Source: JBKJVQ01 sp046717125
GTDB taxonomy: Bacteria; Pseudomonadota; Alphaproteobacteria; Rhizobiales; Methyloligellaceae
NCBI GenBank assembly: GCA_046717125.1
Contig: JBKJVQ010000193.1
Coordinates: 1-7,830, forward strand
DNA length: 7,830 bases
Direction: 5' to 3'
The translations under genes and the position numbers were made by a program. Shown in pieces: positions 1 to 7,830 of this stretch. How positions within the stretch are numbered: the first letter of the stretch is position 1; every line of letters starts with the position of its first letter. The notes below the pieces were generated by a model. The model saw nothing but the letters and a program-made list of their open reading frames with translations, had not been told where the DNA came from and did not search any database.

Positions 1-524
1 ATTCGGCGCGCTTCCGGCATTTCCTGTCGCGCGAGTTCGATGTCTCGGTCGAGGACATCACGGCGACCGTGCTCGGCGGTCACGGCGACACGATGGTGCC
101 GCTGACGCGCTATACCTGCTTTGCCGGCGTTCCGCTCGACGACCTCATCAAGATTAATTGGATCACCGAGAAGCGGCTCGAGGAGATCGTCCTGCGCACG
201 CGCGACGGCGGCGCGGAGATCGTCGGGCTGCTGAAGACCGGATCGGCCTATTATGCGCCGGCCGCCTCGGCGATGGTGATGGCGCAGTCCTACCTCAAGG
301 ACAAGAAGCGCATCCTGCCCTGCGCGGCCTATCTCAACGGCGAATACGGCATCAAGGGCATGTATGTCGGTGTGCCGGCCGTGATCGGCGCGAAGGGGGT
401 CGAGCGCGTCATCGAGCTTGACCTGACGAGCCGCGAAAAGGAGGCGTTCAACGCCTCGGTCGACGCGGTGCGGGGTCTCGTCGAAGCCTGCCGCAAGCTC
501 GCGCCCAATCTCGGCGTCGCATAG
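1..524 (+). CDS. mdh: Malate dehydrogenase, C-terminal part (5' end outside window)
   Basis: NAD-dependent malate dehydrogenase of the LDH/MDH superfamily; it interconverts malate and oxaloacetate in the cytoplasmic TCA cycle. The reading frame is open from base 3, giving 173 residues, a little over half of a usual protein of about 320. Seen directly: SARFR at the very start, whose first Arg (codon at 9) matches the substrate-binding Arg of the family's DxxR motif, and GGHGD, whose His (codon at 81) is the proton-relay catalytic His. These are followed by the MDH-like TMVPL and by GSAYYAPA and NGEYGIKGMYVGVP in the C-terminal domain. The residue that separates malate from lactate specificity lies upstream and cannot be seen, so the MDH call rests on overall similarity and on the TCA neighbours. 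The TAG stop is 2 bases before sucC, so the genes are almost certainly one transcript. Confidence 0.95.
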   Translation, partial: SARFRHFLSREFDVSVEDITATVLGGHGDTMVPLTRYTCFAGVPLDDLIKINWITEKRLEEIVLRTRDGGAEIVGLLKTGSAYYAPAASAMVMAQSYLKDKKRILPCAAYLNGEYGIKGMYVGVPAVIGAKGVERVIELDLTSREKEAFNASVDAVRGLVEACRKLAPNLGVA

Positions 525-526
525 AC

Positions 527-1693
527 ATGAACATCCACGAATATCAGGCCAAGGCGCTGCTGCGGGAGTTCGGCATCGCGACCGCTGAGGGGCAGGTCGC
601 GACGACGGTTGAGGAGGCAGTGGAGGCCGCCGAAGCCATGGGCGGCCCGGTCTGGGTCGTGAAGGCGCAGATCCATGCCGGCGGCCGCGGCAAGGGTGGT
701 GGCGTCAAGGTCGTGAAGTCGATTGATGACGTGCGGGCCGAGGCGGAGCGCATGCTCGGCATGACGCTGGTCACCCCGCAGACGGGCTCCGAGGGGCGGC
801 TCGTACGGCGCATCTATGTCGAGGAGGGATCGCGCATCGCGCGCGAGCTCTACCTGTCGGCGTTGGTCGACCGCAAACAGAGCCGCATCGCCTTCATCGC
901 CTCGACCGAAGGCGGCATGGATATCGAGCAGGTCGCGCACGACACGCCCGACAAGATTGTCACCATCGACATCGATCCCGCGACGGGCGTGCAACCCTTT
1001 CATGGCCGCCTTCTGGCCCGGGCGCTGAAGCTCGACGGCGATCTTTCCAAGCAGGCCGGCAAGCTCATCACCTTGCTCTACCGGTTCATGGTCGAGAGGG
1101 ACGCGAGCCTCGTCGAGATCAATCCGCTGGTTGTGACGGAGGACGGGAAGCTCCTCTGCCTCGACGCCAAGATGAATTTCGACAGCAATGCGCTTTACCG
1201 GCATGCCGATATTGTCGCTCTGCGCGACACGGACGAGGAGGATGAAGCGGAGCTGCGCGCCTCGGAGTTCGATCTCAGCTACGTCAAGCTCGACGGCGAA
1301 ATCGGCTGCATGGTGAATGGCGCGGGGCTCGCCATGGCGACCATGGACATCATCAAGCTGAACGGTGCGGAGCCGGCGAACTTCCTCGATGTCGGCGGCG
1401 GCGCGACCAAGGAGAAGGTGACGGAGGCGTTCAAGATCATCCTCTCCGACCCGAACGTGAAGGGCATCCTGGTCAATATTTTCGGCGGCATCATGCGCTG
1501 CGACATCATCGCCGAAGGCATTATCGCGGCGGCAAAGGAAACGGCGATTGCCGTGCCGCTGGTCGTGCGGCTCGAAGGCACGAATGTCGAGCTGGGGAAG
1601 AAAATCCTCGCCGGGTCCGGCCTCGCCATTATGGCCGCGAACGACCTCGGCGATGCGGCGGAGAAGGTGGTTGCGGCTGTGAGGAACAACTGA
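527..1693 (+). CDS. sucC: Succinyl-CoA synthetase (ADP/GDP-forming) beta subunit
   Basis: Beta subunit of succinate-CoA ligase, which with SucD couples succinyl-CoA cleavage to nucleoside triphosphate synthesis in the cytoplasm. Its 388 residues equal the length of E. coli SucC. The N-terminal ATP-grasp domain begins MNIHEYQAK and carries Lys46 and the nucleotide-binding loop GGRGKGG (52-58). Glu197, Asn199 and Asp213 (EINPLV and LDAKMNF) match the residues known in E. coli to contact the phosphohistidine loop and Mg2+. The C-terminal ligase-CoA domain shows NGAGLAMATMD (264-274), FLDVGGGA (286-293) and NIFGGIMRCD (317-326). The ATG is chosen because the family's N-terminus starts exactly here. 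No purine-rich Shine-Dalgarno precedes it and the mdh stop is only 2 bases upstream, so translation is probably coupled to mdh. Nucleotide preference (ADP or GDP) cannot be decided from what I see. Confidence 0.98.
   Translation: MNIHEYQAKALLREFGIATAEGQVATTVEEAVEAAEAMGGPVWVVKAQIHAGGRGKGGGVKVVKSIDDVRAEAERMLGMTLVTPQTGSEGRLVRRIYVEEGSRIARELYLSALVDRKQSRIAFIASTEGGMDIEQVAHDTPDKIVTIDIDPATGVQPFHGRLLARALKLDGDLSKQAGKLITLLYRFMVERDASLVEINPLVVTEDGKLLCLDAKMNFDSNALYRHADIVALRDTDEEDEAELRASEFDLSYVKLDGEIGCMVNGAGLAMATMDIIKLNGAEPANFLDVGGGATKEKVTEAFKIILSDPNVKGILVNIFGGIMRCDIIAEGIIAAAKETAIAVPLVVRLEGTNVELGKKILAGSGLAIMAANDLGDAAEKVVAAVRNN
1681..1685 (+). promoter_or_regulatory. Ribosome binding site of sucD inside sucC
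   Basis: GAGGA lies 7 bases before the sucD ATG and inside the last codons of sucC. Together with the TGATG stop/start overlap it supports both re-initiation and independent initiation, which suits equal production of the two subunits. Confidence 0.75.
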
Positions 1694-2568
1694 TGTCCGT
1701 CCTCGTGAATTCCGGAACGCGCGTCATCTGCCAGGGCTTTACCGGCGCGCAGGGGACATTCCATTCCGAGCAGGCGATCGCTTATGGCACGCGCATGGTC
1801 GGAGGCGTGACGCCGGGCAAGGGCGGCGCCGAGCATCTCGGCCTCCCCGTGTTCGACACAGTCGCGGAGGCCGTCGAGGCGACGGGCGCGAATGCGTCCG
1901 TGATCTATGTGCCACCGCCCTTTGCCGCCGACGCGATCCTCGAAGCGGCCGACGCCCAAATCCCGCTCGTCGTGTGCATCACCGAGGGCATTCCGGTGCT
2001 CGATATGGTGCGGGTAAAACGCGCGCTGGACGGATCGGGTACGCGGCTGATCGGGCCGAATTGTCCCGGCATCATCACTCCGGACGAATGCAAGATCGGG
2101 ATCATGCCGGGTCACATCCATCGCAAGGGCTCCGTCGGCATCGTCTCGCGGTCGGGCACGTTGACCTACGAGGCCGTGGCGCAGACCAGCGCAGCGGGCC
2201 TCGGGCAGTCGACCTGTATCGGCATCGGCGGCGATCCCGTGAACGGGACGAACTTCATCGATTGCCTCGAACTCTTCCTCGGCGATCCGGCCACTGAGTC
2301 GATCGTGATGATCGGCGAGATCGGCGGATCGGCGGAGGAGGACGCGGCTGCCTTTTTGAAGCAGGCCAGGACAAGGAAGCCGGTTGTCGGCTTTATCGCC
2401 GGCCGCACCGCACCACCCGGACGACGCATGGGCCATGCGGGCGCGATCATTTCCGGCGGTGCGGGCGGCGCGGAGGCGAAGATCGACGCCATGCGCGCCG
2501 CTGGCATTGTCGTGGCGGAGTCGCCCGCCTCGCTTGGAACGACGCTGGTTCAGGCCCTAAATGCCTGA
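1693..2568 (+). CDS. sucD: Succinyl-CoA synthetase alpha subunit
   Basis: Alpha subunit of succinate-CoA ligase; it binds CoA and carries the phosphorylated catalytic histidine. It has 291 residues, close to the usual 288-300. The N-terminal CoA-binding Rossmann domain shows GFTGAQGTFHSEQAI (15-29), YVPPPFAADAI (72-82) and CITEGIP (95-101). The ligase domain has GPNCPGII (121-128), SRSGTLTYE (152-160), GIGGDPVNGT (177-186) and GEIGG (208-212). GRRMGHAGAI holds His248, which corresponds to the phosphorylated His246 of E. coli SucD. The start codon overlaps the sucC stop by one base (TGATG). This is a complete, ordinary SucD and the last gene of the tightly packed mdh-sucC-sucD block; a 192-base gap follows. 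Confidence 0.98.
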   Translation: MSVLVNSGTRVICQGFTGAQGTFHSEQAIAYGTRMVGGVTPGKGGAEHLGLPVFDTVAEAVEATGANASVIYVPPPFAADAILEAADAQIPLVVCITEGIPVLDMVRVKRALDGSGTRLIGPNCPGIITPDECKIGIMPGHIHRKGSVGIVSRSGTLTYEAVAQTSAAGLGQSTCIGIGGDPVNGTNFIDCLELFLGDPATESIVMIGEIGGSAEEDAAAFLKQARTRKPVVGFIAGRTAPPGRRMGHAGAIISGGAGGAEAKIDAMRAAGIVVAESPASLGTTLVQALNA

Positions 2569-2600
2569 TGTTTGCGCTGCACCATCGGTGTAGGGTGCCC

Positions 2601-2649
2601 GAGCATGACGCCGAAAAGTGTGAAGCGGTTTTCGGACGATGTCATGCTC
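2601..2649. repeat. Palindromic intergenic repeat, first module (sucD-sucA gap)
   Basis: Perfect 9-base outer arms GAGCATGAC (2601-2609) and GTCATGCTC (2641-2649) enclose 7-base inner arms CCGAAAA (2611-2617) and TTTTCGG (2629-2635), with an 11-base loop and a 1 versus 5 base asymmetric bulge. From memory, closely similar palindromes occur in many copies between genes in Hyphomicrobiales genomes; I cannot confirm the copy number here. There is no T-run after the stem, so it is not a classical intrinsic terminator, although the RNA could form a strong hairpin that affects processing or read-through. Confidence 0.8.
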
Positions 2650-2662
2650 TACTCTTGAATCC

Positions 2663-2711
2663 GATCACGTTCATGACCTCGGAATGATCAAAATCCCAAG
2701 TCATCGTGATC
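2663..2711. repeat. Palindromic intergenic repeat, second module (sucD-sucA gap)
   Basis: GATCACG (2663-2669) pairs perfectly with CGTGATC (2705-2711), and ATGAC (2673-2677) pairs with GTCAT (2700-2704). This gives a 12-pair stem interrupted by a 3-base bulge on one side. Part of this module recurs downstream of sucB: 19 of 23 bases match between 2666-2688 and 7053-7075, and TCGTGATC at 2704-2711 matches 7086-7093 exactly. It follows the first module by 13 bases, so the two together look like one mosaic element of about 110 bases. Confidence 0.7.
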
Positions 2712-2723
2712 TAGTAATGCTGT

Positions 2724-2760
2724 GAGGCGGCGGGGGATGCGCCCGTCGGCATGAATCCCC
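2724..2760 (+). promoter_or_regulatory. Candidate translation-initiation hairpin of sucA
   Basis: GGGGAT (2733-2738) and ATCCCC (2755-2760) are perfect inverted repeats, the second arm ending directly at the sucA ATG. An alternative fold pairs GGGG (2733-2736) with CCCC (2757-2760) and ATGC (2737-2740) with GCAT (2749-2752). No Shine-Dalgarno lies within the normal distance of the ATG. GAGG at 2724-2727 is 33 bases away in linear sequence, but only 5 bases away if the 28-base hairpin is looped out. The pairing is seen; the bridging role is inference, and the hairpin could instead hide the start. Confidence 0.4.
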
Positions 2761-5712
<2,952 letters not shown>

Positions 5713-5717
5713 ATAAC

Positions 5718-5724
5718 GGAGAGG
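5718..5724 (+). promoter_or_regulatory. Ribosome binding site of sucB
   Basis: GGAGAGG sits 7 bases before the sucB ATG in the 19-base sucA-sucB gap. It fixes the start and contrasts with sucC and sucA, which lack such a site. Confidence 0.85.
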
Positions 5725-5731
5725 TTCGGTC

Positions 5732-7024
5732 ATGACCGATATACGGGTGCCGACGCTGGGCGAATCGATCACCGAGGCGACCGTCGGCAAGTGGCTTAAG
5801 GATGCGGGCGAGAACGTAGCGGCCGACGAACCGCTGGTCGAACTCGAAACCGACAAAGTGTCGATCGAGGTGCCGGCCCCGGCGTCGGGTGTGTTGAGCG
5901 AGATCGCGGCCAAGGAGGGCGAGACGATCGCCGTGGGCGCCCTGCTTGGTCAGATCGCTCCGGGCGACGGCGCGGCGAAAGCGAAGCCCGCGCAGAAAGC
6001 CGAGAAGCCGGAAGGCCTGCAGCCGGAGCAGAAGGAAAACGGGTCAACACCGTCTCTGGCGCAGTCCAAGCCTCAGCCAAGCGCGCAGGCGCCCTCGAAG
6101 GAGCCGTCGCCGCGCGAGGAGGCTTCCGATGACATGCCGCCCGCGCCCGCCGCCCGGAAAATCATGCAGGAGAACAATCTGTCGGCCGCAGACATCGACG
6201 GCTCGGGCCGCCGTGGGCAAATCCTCAAGGAGGATGTGATCGCCGCCGTCGAGCGCGTGGCGAAGGCGCGCGGCGATGCGCCTGCTCCGCGCAGCGAACG
6301 GGCTCCTTCAGCGCGAGGCGATGCCTCACGCGAGGAGCGCGTGCGCATGACGAAGCTGCGCCAGACGATCGCGCGGCGGCTGAAGGATGCGCAGGAATCG
6401 GCCGCCATGCTTACGACGTTCAACGACGTCGACATGAGCGCGATCATGCGGCTGAGAAATCAGTACAAGGATTTGTTTGAGAAGAAGCACGGCGCGAAGC
6501 TGGGCTTCATGGCGTTCTTCGTGAAGGCCTGCGTACATGCTTTGAAGGAAGTGCCCGACGTCAACGCCGAGATCGATGGCGAGGAGATCGTCTACAAGAA
6601 CTATTACAATATCGGCGTCGCGGTCGGCACCGAGCGCGGGCTGGTTGTGCCCGTCCTGCGCGAGGCGGATCGGATGTCGATGCCTGAGATCGAGCTGGCG
6701 ATCGCCGATTTCGGAACCCGTGCCCGCGAAGGCAAGCTGTCGCTCGACGAGATGCAGGGCGGCACCTTCACCATCACCAACGGCGGCGTGTTCGGATCTC
6801 TGATGTCGACGCCGATCCTGAACGCGCCGCAGTCGGGCATTCTCGGTATGCACCGGATCGAGCAGCGCCCGGTCGTCCGCGAGGGGCAGATCGTCGCCCG
6901 TCCGATGATGTATCTTGCCCTGTCTTACGATCACAGGATCGTGGACGGGCAAGGCGCGGTGACGTTTCTCGTGCGCGTGAAGGAACAGCTCGAGGACCCC
7001 GAGCGTCTTGTGCTCGATCTCTGA
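5732..7024 (+). CDS. sucB: Dihydrolipoamide succinyltransferase, E2 of 2-oxoglutarate dehydrogenase
   Basis: E2 core of the 2-oxoglutarate dehydrogenase complex; it moves the succinyl group from the E1-loaded lipoyl arm to CoA. It has 430 residues, within the normal range. A single N-terminal lipoyl domain (1-77) has the lipoylated Lys42 in ETDKVSIEV. A flexible Ala/Pro/Lys/Glu/Ser-rich linker covers about 80-135. The peripheral-subunit-binding domain (about 136-173, PPAPAARKIMQENN and GRRGQILKEDV) docks E1 or E3. A second short linker leads to the catalytic acyltransferase domain (about 203-430). SYDHRIVDGQGAV contains the catalytic His401 and Asp405. The start RVPTLGESITEA is typical of E2o rather than pyruvate dehydrogenase E2, and the neighbouring sucA agrees. 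The lpd gene for E3, often close by in this group, is not within the 800 bases downstream. Confidence 0.97.
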   Translation: MTDIRVPTLGESITEATVGKWLKDAGENVAADEPLVELETDKVSIEVPAPASGVLSEIAAKEGETIAVGALLGQIAPGDGAAKAKPAQKAEKPEGLQPEQKENGSTPSLAQSKPQPSAQAPSKEPSPREEASDDMPPAPAARKIMQENNLSAADIDGSGRRGQILKEDVIAAVERVAKARGDAPAPRSERAPSARGDASREERVRMTKLRQTIARRLKDAQESAAMLTTFNDVDMSAIMRLRNQYKDLFEKKHGAKLGFMAFFVKACVHALKEVPDVNAEIDGEEIVYKNYYNIGVAVGTERGLVVPVLREADRMSMPEIELAIADFGTRAREGKLSLDEMQGGTFTITNGGVFGSLMSTPILNAPQSGILGMHRIEQRPVVREGQIVARPMMYLALSYDHRIVDGQGAVTFLVRVKEQLEDPERLVLDL

Positions 7025-7093
7025 GCGTGATGCCGAACCCTTTTTGATCGAACACGGTAATGACTTCGGATTGATTCAACCCGAATCGTGATC
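7023..7093. repeat. Shortened, diverged copy of the mosaic intergenic repeat (after sucB)
   Basis: GAGCGTGATGCCGAA (7023-7037) matches GAGCATGACGCCGAA (2601-2615) at 13 of 15 bases. Further on, 7053-7075 matches 2666-2688 at 19 of 23 bases, and TCGTGATC (7086-7093) matches exactly. The right half of the first palindrome is missing and about 15 unrelated bases including CCCTTTTT stand in its place. An internal stem TTCGG (7065-7069) / CCGAA (7081-7085) remains. The element begins inside the sucB TGA stop codon. It is not an obvious terminator because no T-run follows a stem. Confidence 0.6.
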
Positions 7094-7119
7094 GGAGCAC
7101 GTAGCCTGAGGATTTGAGT

Positions 7120-7554
7120 TTGCCGCCCAAGGAAACAGGCCTGCCGCGCGTTGTGCCTCACCTGACCGTCAACGGTGGAACGGATGCGCTCGAATTTTAC
7201 GTCAGGGCGTTCGGGGCGGAGATCGTCGATCGCCGCCTGGCGGAAGATGGCGCGCGCCTCCTGCACGGTGCGCTGCGGATTAATGGCGGCCTCGTGATGG
7301 TCTGTGACGAGTTTCCGGAATGGAAGACCGGAGGAACCTCATCTCCAAAGGAGATCGGAGGAACCTGCGTCGCCATGCACCTTTACCTTGCGCAAGCAGC
7401 GGACGTCGATGCGCTGTTCGATCGGGCGCTGGGCGCGGGCGCAGAGACGGTGATCGCGGTTGATGACATGTTCTGGGGAGACCGGTTCGGGCGTCTGCGC
7501 GACCCTTTCGGACATGTCTGGTCGATCGCCGCGCCGAGTCGCGCCCGGGGATAG
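7120..7554 (+). CDS. VOC (vicinal oxygen chelate) superfamily protein, PhnB/glyoxalase-like
   Basis: A small cytoplasmic protein of the glyoxalase/bleomycin-resistance fold, PhnB-like subgroup; substrate unknown. The frame opens after a TAG at 7102 and has no ATG near the start. TTG codons stand at 7114 and 7120. I prefer 7120 (144 residues) because GAGGA at 7108-7112 is 7 bases from it but only 1 base from 7114. Counting from 7120, the first beta-alpha-beta-beta-beta unit begins PHLTVNGGTDALEFYVRAFGAE (13-34, with the typical A..FY..AFGA pattern) and the second begins at AMHLYL (85-90). MFWGDRFGRLRDPFGHVWSIA (117-137) is the usual end of this subgroup. The Glu that often binds metal in the last strand of true glyoxalases is not evident, so I make no claim of enzymatic activity. 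The stop is 3 bases before the DUF4160 gene, suggesting co-transcription. Confidence 0.85.
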   Translation: MPPKETGLPRVVPHLTVNGGTDALEFYVRAFGAEIVDRRLAEDGARLLHGALRINGGLVMVCDEFPEWKTGGTSSPKEIGGTCVAMHLYLAQAADVDALFDRALGAGAETVIAVDDMFWGDRFGRLRDPFGHVWSIAAPSRARG

Positions 7555-7557
7555 GAA

Positions 7558-7797
7558 GTGCCGATCGTCGCGATCGTCGATGGCGCGCTGCTCATGATGT
7601 TTTTCAACGACCACGATCCACCGCACGTTCATATTGAATTTGCCGAGTACCGAGCCAGGATCAACATTGCGACCGGAGCCATCATCCGGACGCCTGCCGC
7701 GCGCAAAACAGCGGCGTGTTGCCGGGTGGATCGAAGAGCCCTGGCTGAAGCATGGCTTGACGTTCGGGTTGAGCGGACGCCCAGGAGGATCGTATGA
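7558..7797 (+). CDS. DUF4160 family protein with a probable compensated frameshift
   Basis: A 79-residue protein of unknown function. MFFNDHDPPHVHIEFAEY (14-31) is the hallmark of DUF4160, with its DHxPPHxH core. The C-terminus (61-79, ALAEAWLDVR then TPRRIV) also fits the family. The middle (about residues 44-60, bases 7687-7738) does not: it reads RTPAARKTAACCRVDRR. The next frame over the same bases, from 7688, reads GRLPRAKQRRVAGWIEE, which resembles the family's usual middle. This suggests a small indel near 7687 and a second near 7738 that restores the frame. I therefore cannot say whether the product works. The GTG start lies 3 bases after the VOC stop; GGGGA at 7547-7551 is a plausible Shine-Dalgarno, 6 bases away. 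The stop overlaps the next start (ATGA), so it is probably translationally coupled to that gene. DUF4160 genes are often next to DUF2442 genes; their function is not established to my knowledge. Confidence 0.75.
   Translation: MPIVAIVDGALLMMFFNDHDPPHVHIEFAEYRARINIATGAIIRTPAARKTAACCRVDRRALAEAWLDVRVERTPRRIV
7783..7788 (+). promoter_or_regulatory. Ribosome binding site of the last, partial gene
   Basis: A perfect AGGAGG lies 5 bases before the ATG at 7794, inside the end of the DUF4160 gene. It is the strongest Shine-Dalgarno in the window and supports a real gene starting at 7794. Confidence 0.8.
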
Positions 7798-7830
7798 GCA
7801 GGGACTGGCCGCGCCTCGTCAGTGCAGACC
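7794..7830 (+). CDS. Start of a small gene, probably DUF2442 (3' end outside window)
   Basis: Only 12 codons are visible: MSRDWPRLVSAD. The ATG overlaps the TGA of the DUF4160 gene (ATGA) and has a perfect AGGAGG 5 bases upstream, so a translated gene is well supported. The family assignment is inference from two things: DUF2442 proteins commonly follow DUF4160 genes, and their N-termini often have a short W-P-x-(I/L/V)-V-like lead into the first strand. Twelve residues are too few for a firm call. Confidence 0.5.
   Translation, partial: MSRDWPRLVSAD

Noticed and set aside
1279..2436. Long open frame on the minus strand (385 codons) across sucC and sucD; similar ones at 329-1204, 2711-3253, 4201-5064 and 6326-6952
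   Set aside because: All lie opposite strongly conserved genes. Long antisense frames are expected in GC-rich coding DNA, their products are Arg/His/Asp-rich without recognisable motifs, and none has convincing start signals.
2655..2690. Sigma-70-type promoter for sucA beginning with TTGAAT at 2655-2660
   Set aside because: No acceptable -10 box lies 16-18 bases downstream, and the hexamer falls between two repeat modules.
2601..2711. Rho-independent terminator after sucD
   Set aside because: The stems are strong enough but no run of T follows either; the sequence matches an intergenic repeat better.
7023..7093. Intrinsic terminator of sucB using the CCCTTTTT tract at 7038-7045
   Set aside because: The T tract precedes the stems instead of following one, and the region aligns with the repeat near 2601-2711.

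Overview
The window is a GC-rich stretch of an alphaproteobacterial chromosome carrying the 2-oxoglutarate to malate part of the TCA cycle in the order mdh-sucC-sucD-sucA-sucB, all on the + strand. The gene order, the protein sequences and a palindromic intergenic repeat containing CCGAAAA / TTTTCGG inside GAGCATGAC / GTCATGCTC suggest a member of the Hyphomicrobiales (Rhizobiales). That placement is inference; genus cannot be read from this window.

Layout. Positions 1-524 are the 3' part of malate dehydrogenase (mdh). After 2 bases comes sucC (527-1693), whose stop codon overlaps the sucD start (1693-2568) by one base. A 192-base gap (2569-2760) follows. It holds a two-part palindromic repeat and, directly before the sucA start, a short hairpin. 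sucA (2761-5712, E1 of 2-oxoglutarate dehydrogenase) and sucB (5732-7024, E2) are separated by 19 bases with a good Shine-Dalgarno sequence. A second, shorter and diverged copy of the repeat begins inside the sucB stop codon and runs to about 7093. The remainder (7114-7830) is accessory: a VOC/PhnB-like protein with a TTG start, a small DUF4160 protein that looks frameshift-damaged in the middle, and the first 12 codons of another gene, probably DUF2442, overlapping the DUF4160 stop.

How the genes work together. SucA and SucB (with an E3 lipoamide dehydrogenase that is not in this window) convert 2-oxoglutarate to succinyl-CoA. SucCD converts succinyl-CoA to succinate with formation of a nucleoside triphosphate. 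Mdh oxidises malate to oxaloacetate. The tight spacing of mdh-sucC-sucD implies one translationally coupled unit; sucAB may be co-transcribed or separately controlled across the 192-base gap.

The core is conventional. The parts worth a second look are the unusual sucA translation start (no nearby Shine-Dalgarno, but a hairpin that could bring a distant one into range), the pair of mosaic repeats that bracket sucAB, and the DUF4160-DUF2442 pair placed after sucB. No clearly new multi-gene system is visible.
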